This document shows positions 63,101-64,000 of a stretch of DNA of 64,000 nt, piece by piece (position 1 is the first letter of the stretch; the number at the start of each line of letters is the position of its first letter). The stretch spans positions 27,604,001 through 27,668,000 of the forward strand of contig NC_092341.1 in assembly GCF_046630445.1 (NCBI RefSeq), read 5' to 3'. Made by a program: the position numbers and the translations under genes. The notes below the pieces were generated by a model. It was not told the DNA's origin and searched no databases. It worked only from the letters and a program-made list of their open reading frames with translations. The DNA is from Rutidosis leptorrhynchoides (taxonomy: Eukaryota > Streptophyta > Magnoliopsida > Asterales > Asteraceae).

Positions 63101-64000
63101 TTTGCCTTTAGTATCAACAAGCGCTCCATTCCCTAGTTTGACGCGGGATTTTACTGACGTGTTGATACTATGAAATAACTTCTCATCTCCTGTCATGTGG
63201 TTGCTGCACCCACTGTCGATCAACCAAGTATCGTCTCTCTGTTTATTTGGGACATGGCAGGCATAGAATAGCTGATTTTTGTTCTCCGGTATATCTTCAC
63301 TTTCTTCCGTGAAGTTAGCTCGATGATTTTGTTTTAAACGGCAATCTTTTTCTAGATGCCCAAATCTTTTGCAGTTATTGCATTGTGGCTTTCCTTTGTG
63401 GAAACAATCTTTCTCCAAGTGGTTTGTCTTTTTGCAAATACCGCATGGAGGGTAGCTTTTTCTTCTTTGATCAAACCCGGTTCTGGGTTTATCTCCTCCT
63501 TTCGAATTTTCTTGAAAATTTCTTTTCCCCCCATTATTAGATTTTTGAGACCTTAATTTGAATTTAGACTGAAAGGCACTTTCGAGTGAGTTTTCACTAC
63601 GCCAACTCAGTCTAGCCTCATATGCTTCAAGAGAGCCAACTAATTCCGTTACTGACAGAGCCTCGATGTCTTTTGACTCTTCAATAGCGGTAATGACATG
63701 ATCGTATTTTTCAGTCATACTATGATCCTTTTATCAGTTATAGAATCTCCATAGGCTCTCATTTGATTTACTATTTCTTTAATTCTAGAATAGTAATCTT
63801 TTACGGTCTCAGTGTCTTTCATATTTAAATTTTCAAAATCTCTCCTTAGAGTTAGTAGTTTGACGGATCTCACCTTGACATTTCCTTGAAATTCTTCTTG
63901 AAGAATCTTCCACGCCTCTTTGGCTGTCGTAGCTCCCATAATTCGTGGAAAGATAGACGGCGTCAAGGCTTGTTGGATGTAGCCTAGAGCAGCAGCATTT
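60168..64000 (-). pseudogene. Copia gag-pol, 5' end outside window, disrupted
   Basis: Gag (UBN2-like) from the edge to about 63715 (EAWKILQEEFQG, FENLNMKDTETVKDYYSRI). Frame is lost near 63717. Two CCHC/CCHC-like knuckles follow (CGICKKTNHLEKDC, CNNCKRFGHLEKDC), protease WLIDSGCSNHMTG near 63220, a frameshift near 62860, GAG-pre-integrase (RRFGHFNFHAL) and integrase (HTDVCGPM, RSDRGKEY with Gly-Lys where Asn-Gly is usual, PEQNGVSERKN). Stops at 62226 and about 62183 sit where the family has Arg and Trp. The frame then stays open through RT (YVDDLMYTG) and RNase H (YTDSDWAGS, SSAEAEYIAA) to the stop at 60168. The protein is a standard plant Copia polyprotein and no longer functional. Confidence 0.9.

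Larger units (their letters stand above)
59825..64000 (-). mobile_element. Copia LTR retrotransposon, minus strand, runs off the window
   Basis: The left (3') LTR occupies 59825-60173; the coding region extends to the window edge. It is inserted into F-box copy 2 (candidate duplication CTTCT at 59820-59824; the other side is not visible). Two frameshifts and two stops show it is inactive. Confidence 0.85.

Overview
This is a plant nuclear window, AT-rich and packed with transposable elements. Several traits point to a eudicot: introns with GT-AG borders, F-box/LRR genes, Copia and Gypsy elements primed from initiator tRNA-Met, and a Mutator-like element (MULE) carrying a ULP1-type protease gene. 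The protein styles remind me of Asteraceae, but that is recall and not proof. I see no prokaryotic, organellar, rRNA or tRNA genes.

Layout. (1) 1-2110: a single-exon F-box/LRR gene on the minus strand with its flanks. (2) 2116-7648: a complete Copia element with identical-length LTRs that differ at only two sites I could find, and an uninterrupted 1320-codon gag-pol; it sits about 280 bp upstream of the F-box gene. (3) 7878-30351: a large MULE bounded by imperfect inverted repeats of about 155-165 bp. It holds a plus-strand gene with a plant-transposon-protein domain, a plus-strand DUF1985 + ULP1 protease gene whose introns are all phase 0, and a decayed minus-strand MURA-type transposase. 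A family of short hairpin repeats built on CGCAAG/CTTGCG occupies the introns, intergenic gaps and termini but none of the exons. A 13 kb chromovirus-type Gypsy element (13141-26115) has landed in intron 7 of the protease gene and carries an intact F-box gene between its primer site and gag. (4) 30352-36865: mostly non-coding, holding small insertions: a hAT-type MITE with 8-bp TSD, a 5'-truncated LINE with 14-bp TSD, a Helitron-like unit, a foldback MITE, a SINE-like unit and a second LINE tail. (5) 36866-59824: a second, broken copy of the F-box gene, split by a Gypsy element (37345-58583, TSD AGTAG) that is itself split by another Gypsy element in the opposite orientation (43067-54936, TSD CATGA). 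A 362-bp Mutator-type foldback MITE with a 9-bp TSD sits in the distal part of this F-box copy. (6) 59825-64000: a minus-strand Copia element running off the window.

Relationships. The two F-box copies share coding sequence and 3' flank, so they are a local duplication later pulled apart by transposons. The older elements are crippled, and most of the nonsense codons I placed fit C-to-T (or G-to-A) changes, as expected of methylated repeats. The exceptions are the first Copia (apparently intact), the F-box gene inside the Gypsy element (open over 283 codons) and the first F-box/LRR gene. The most unusual signal is the hairpin-repeat family confined to the non-coding parts of the MULE.
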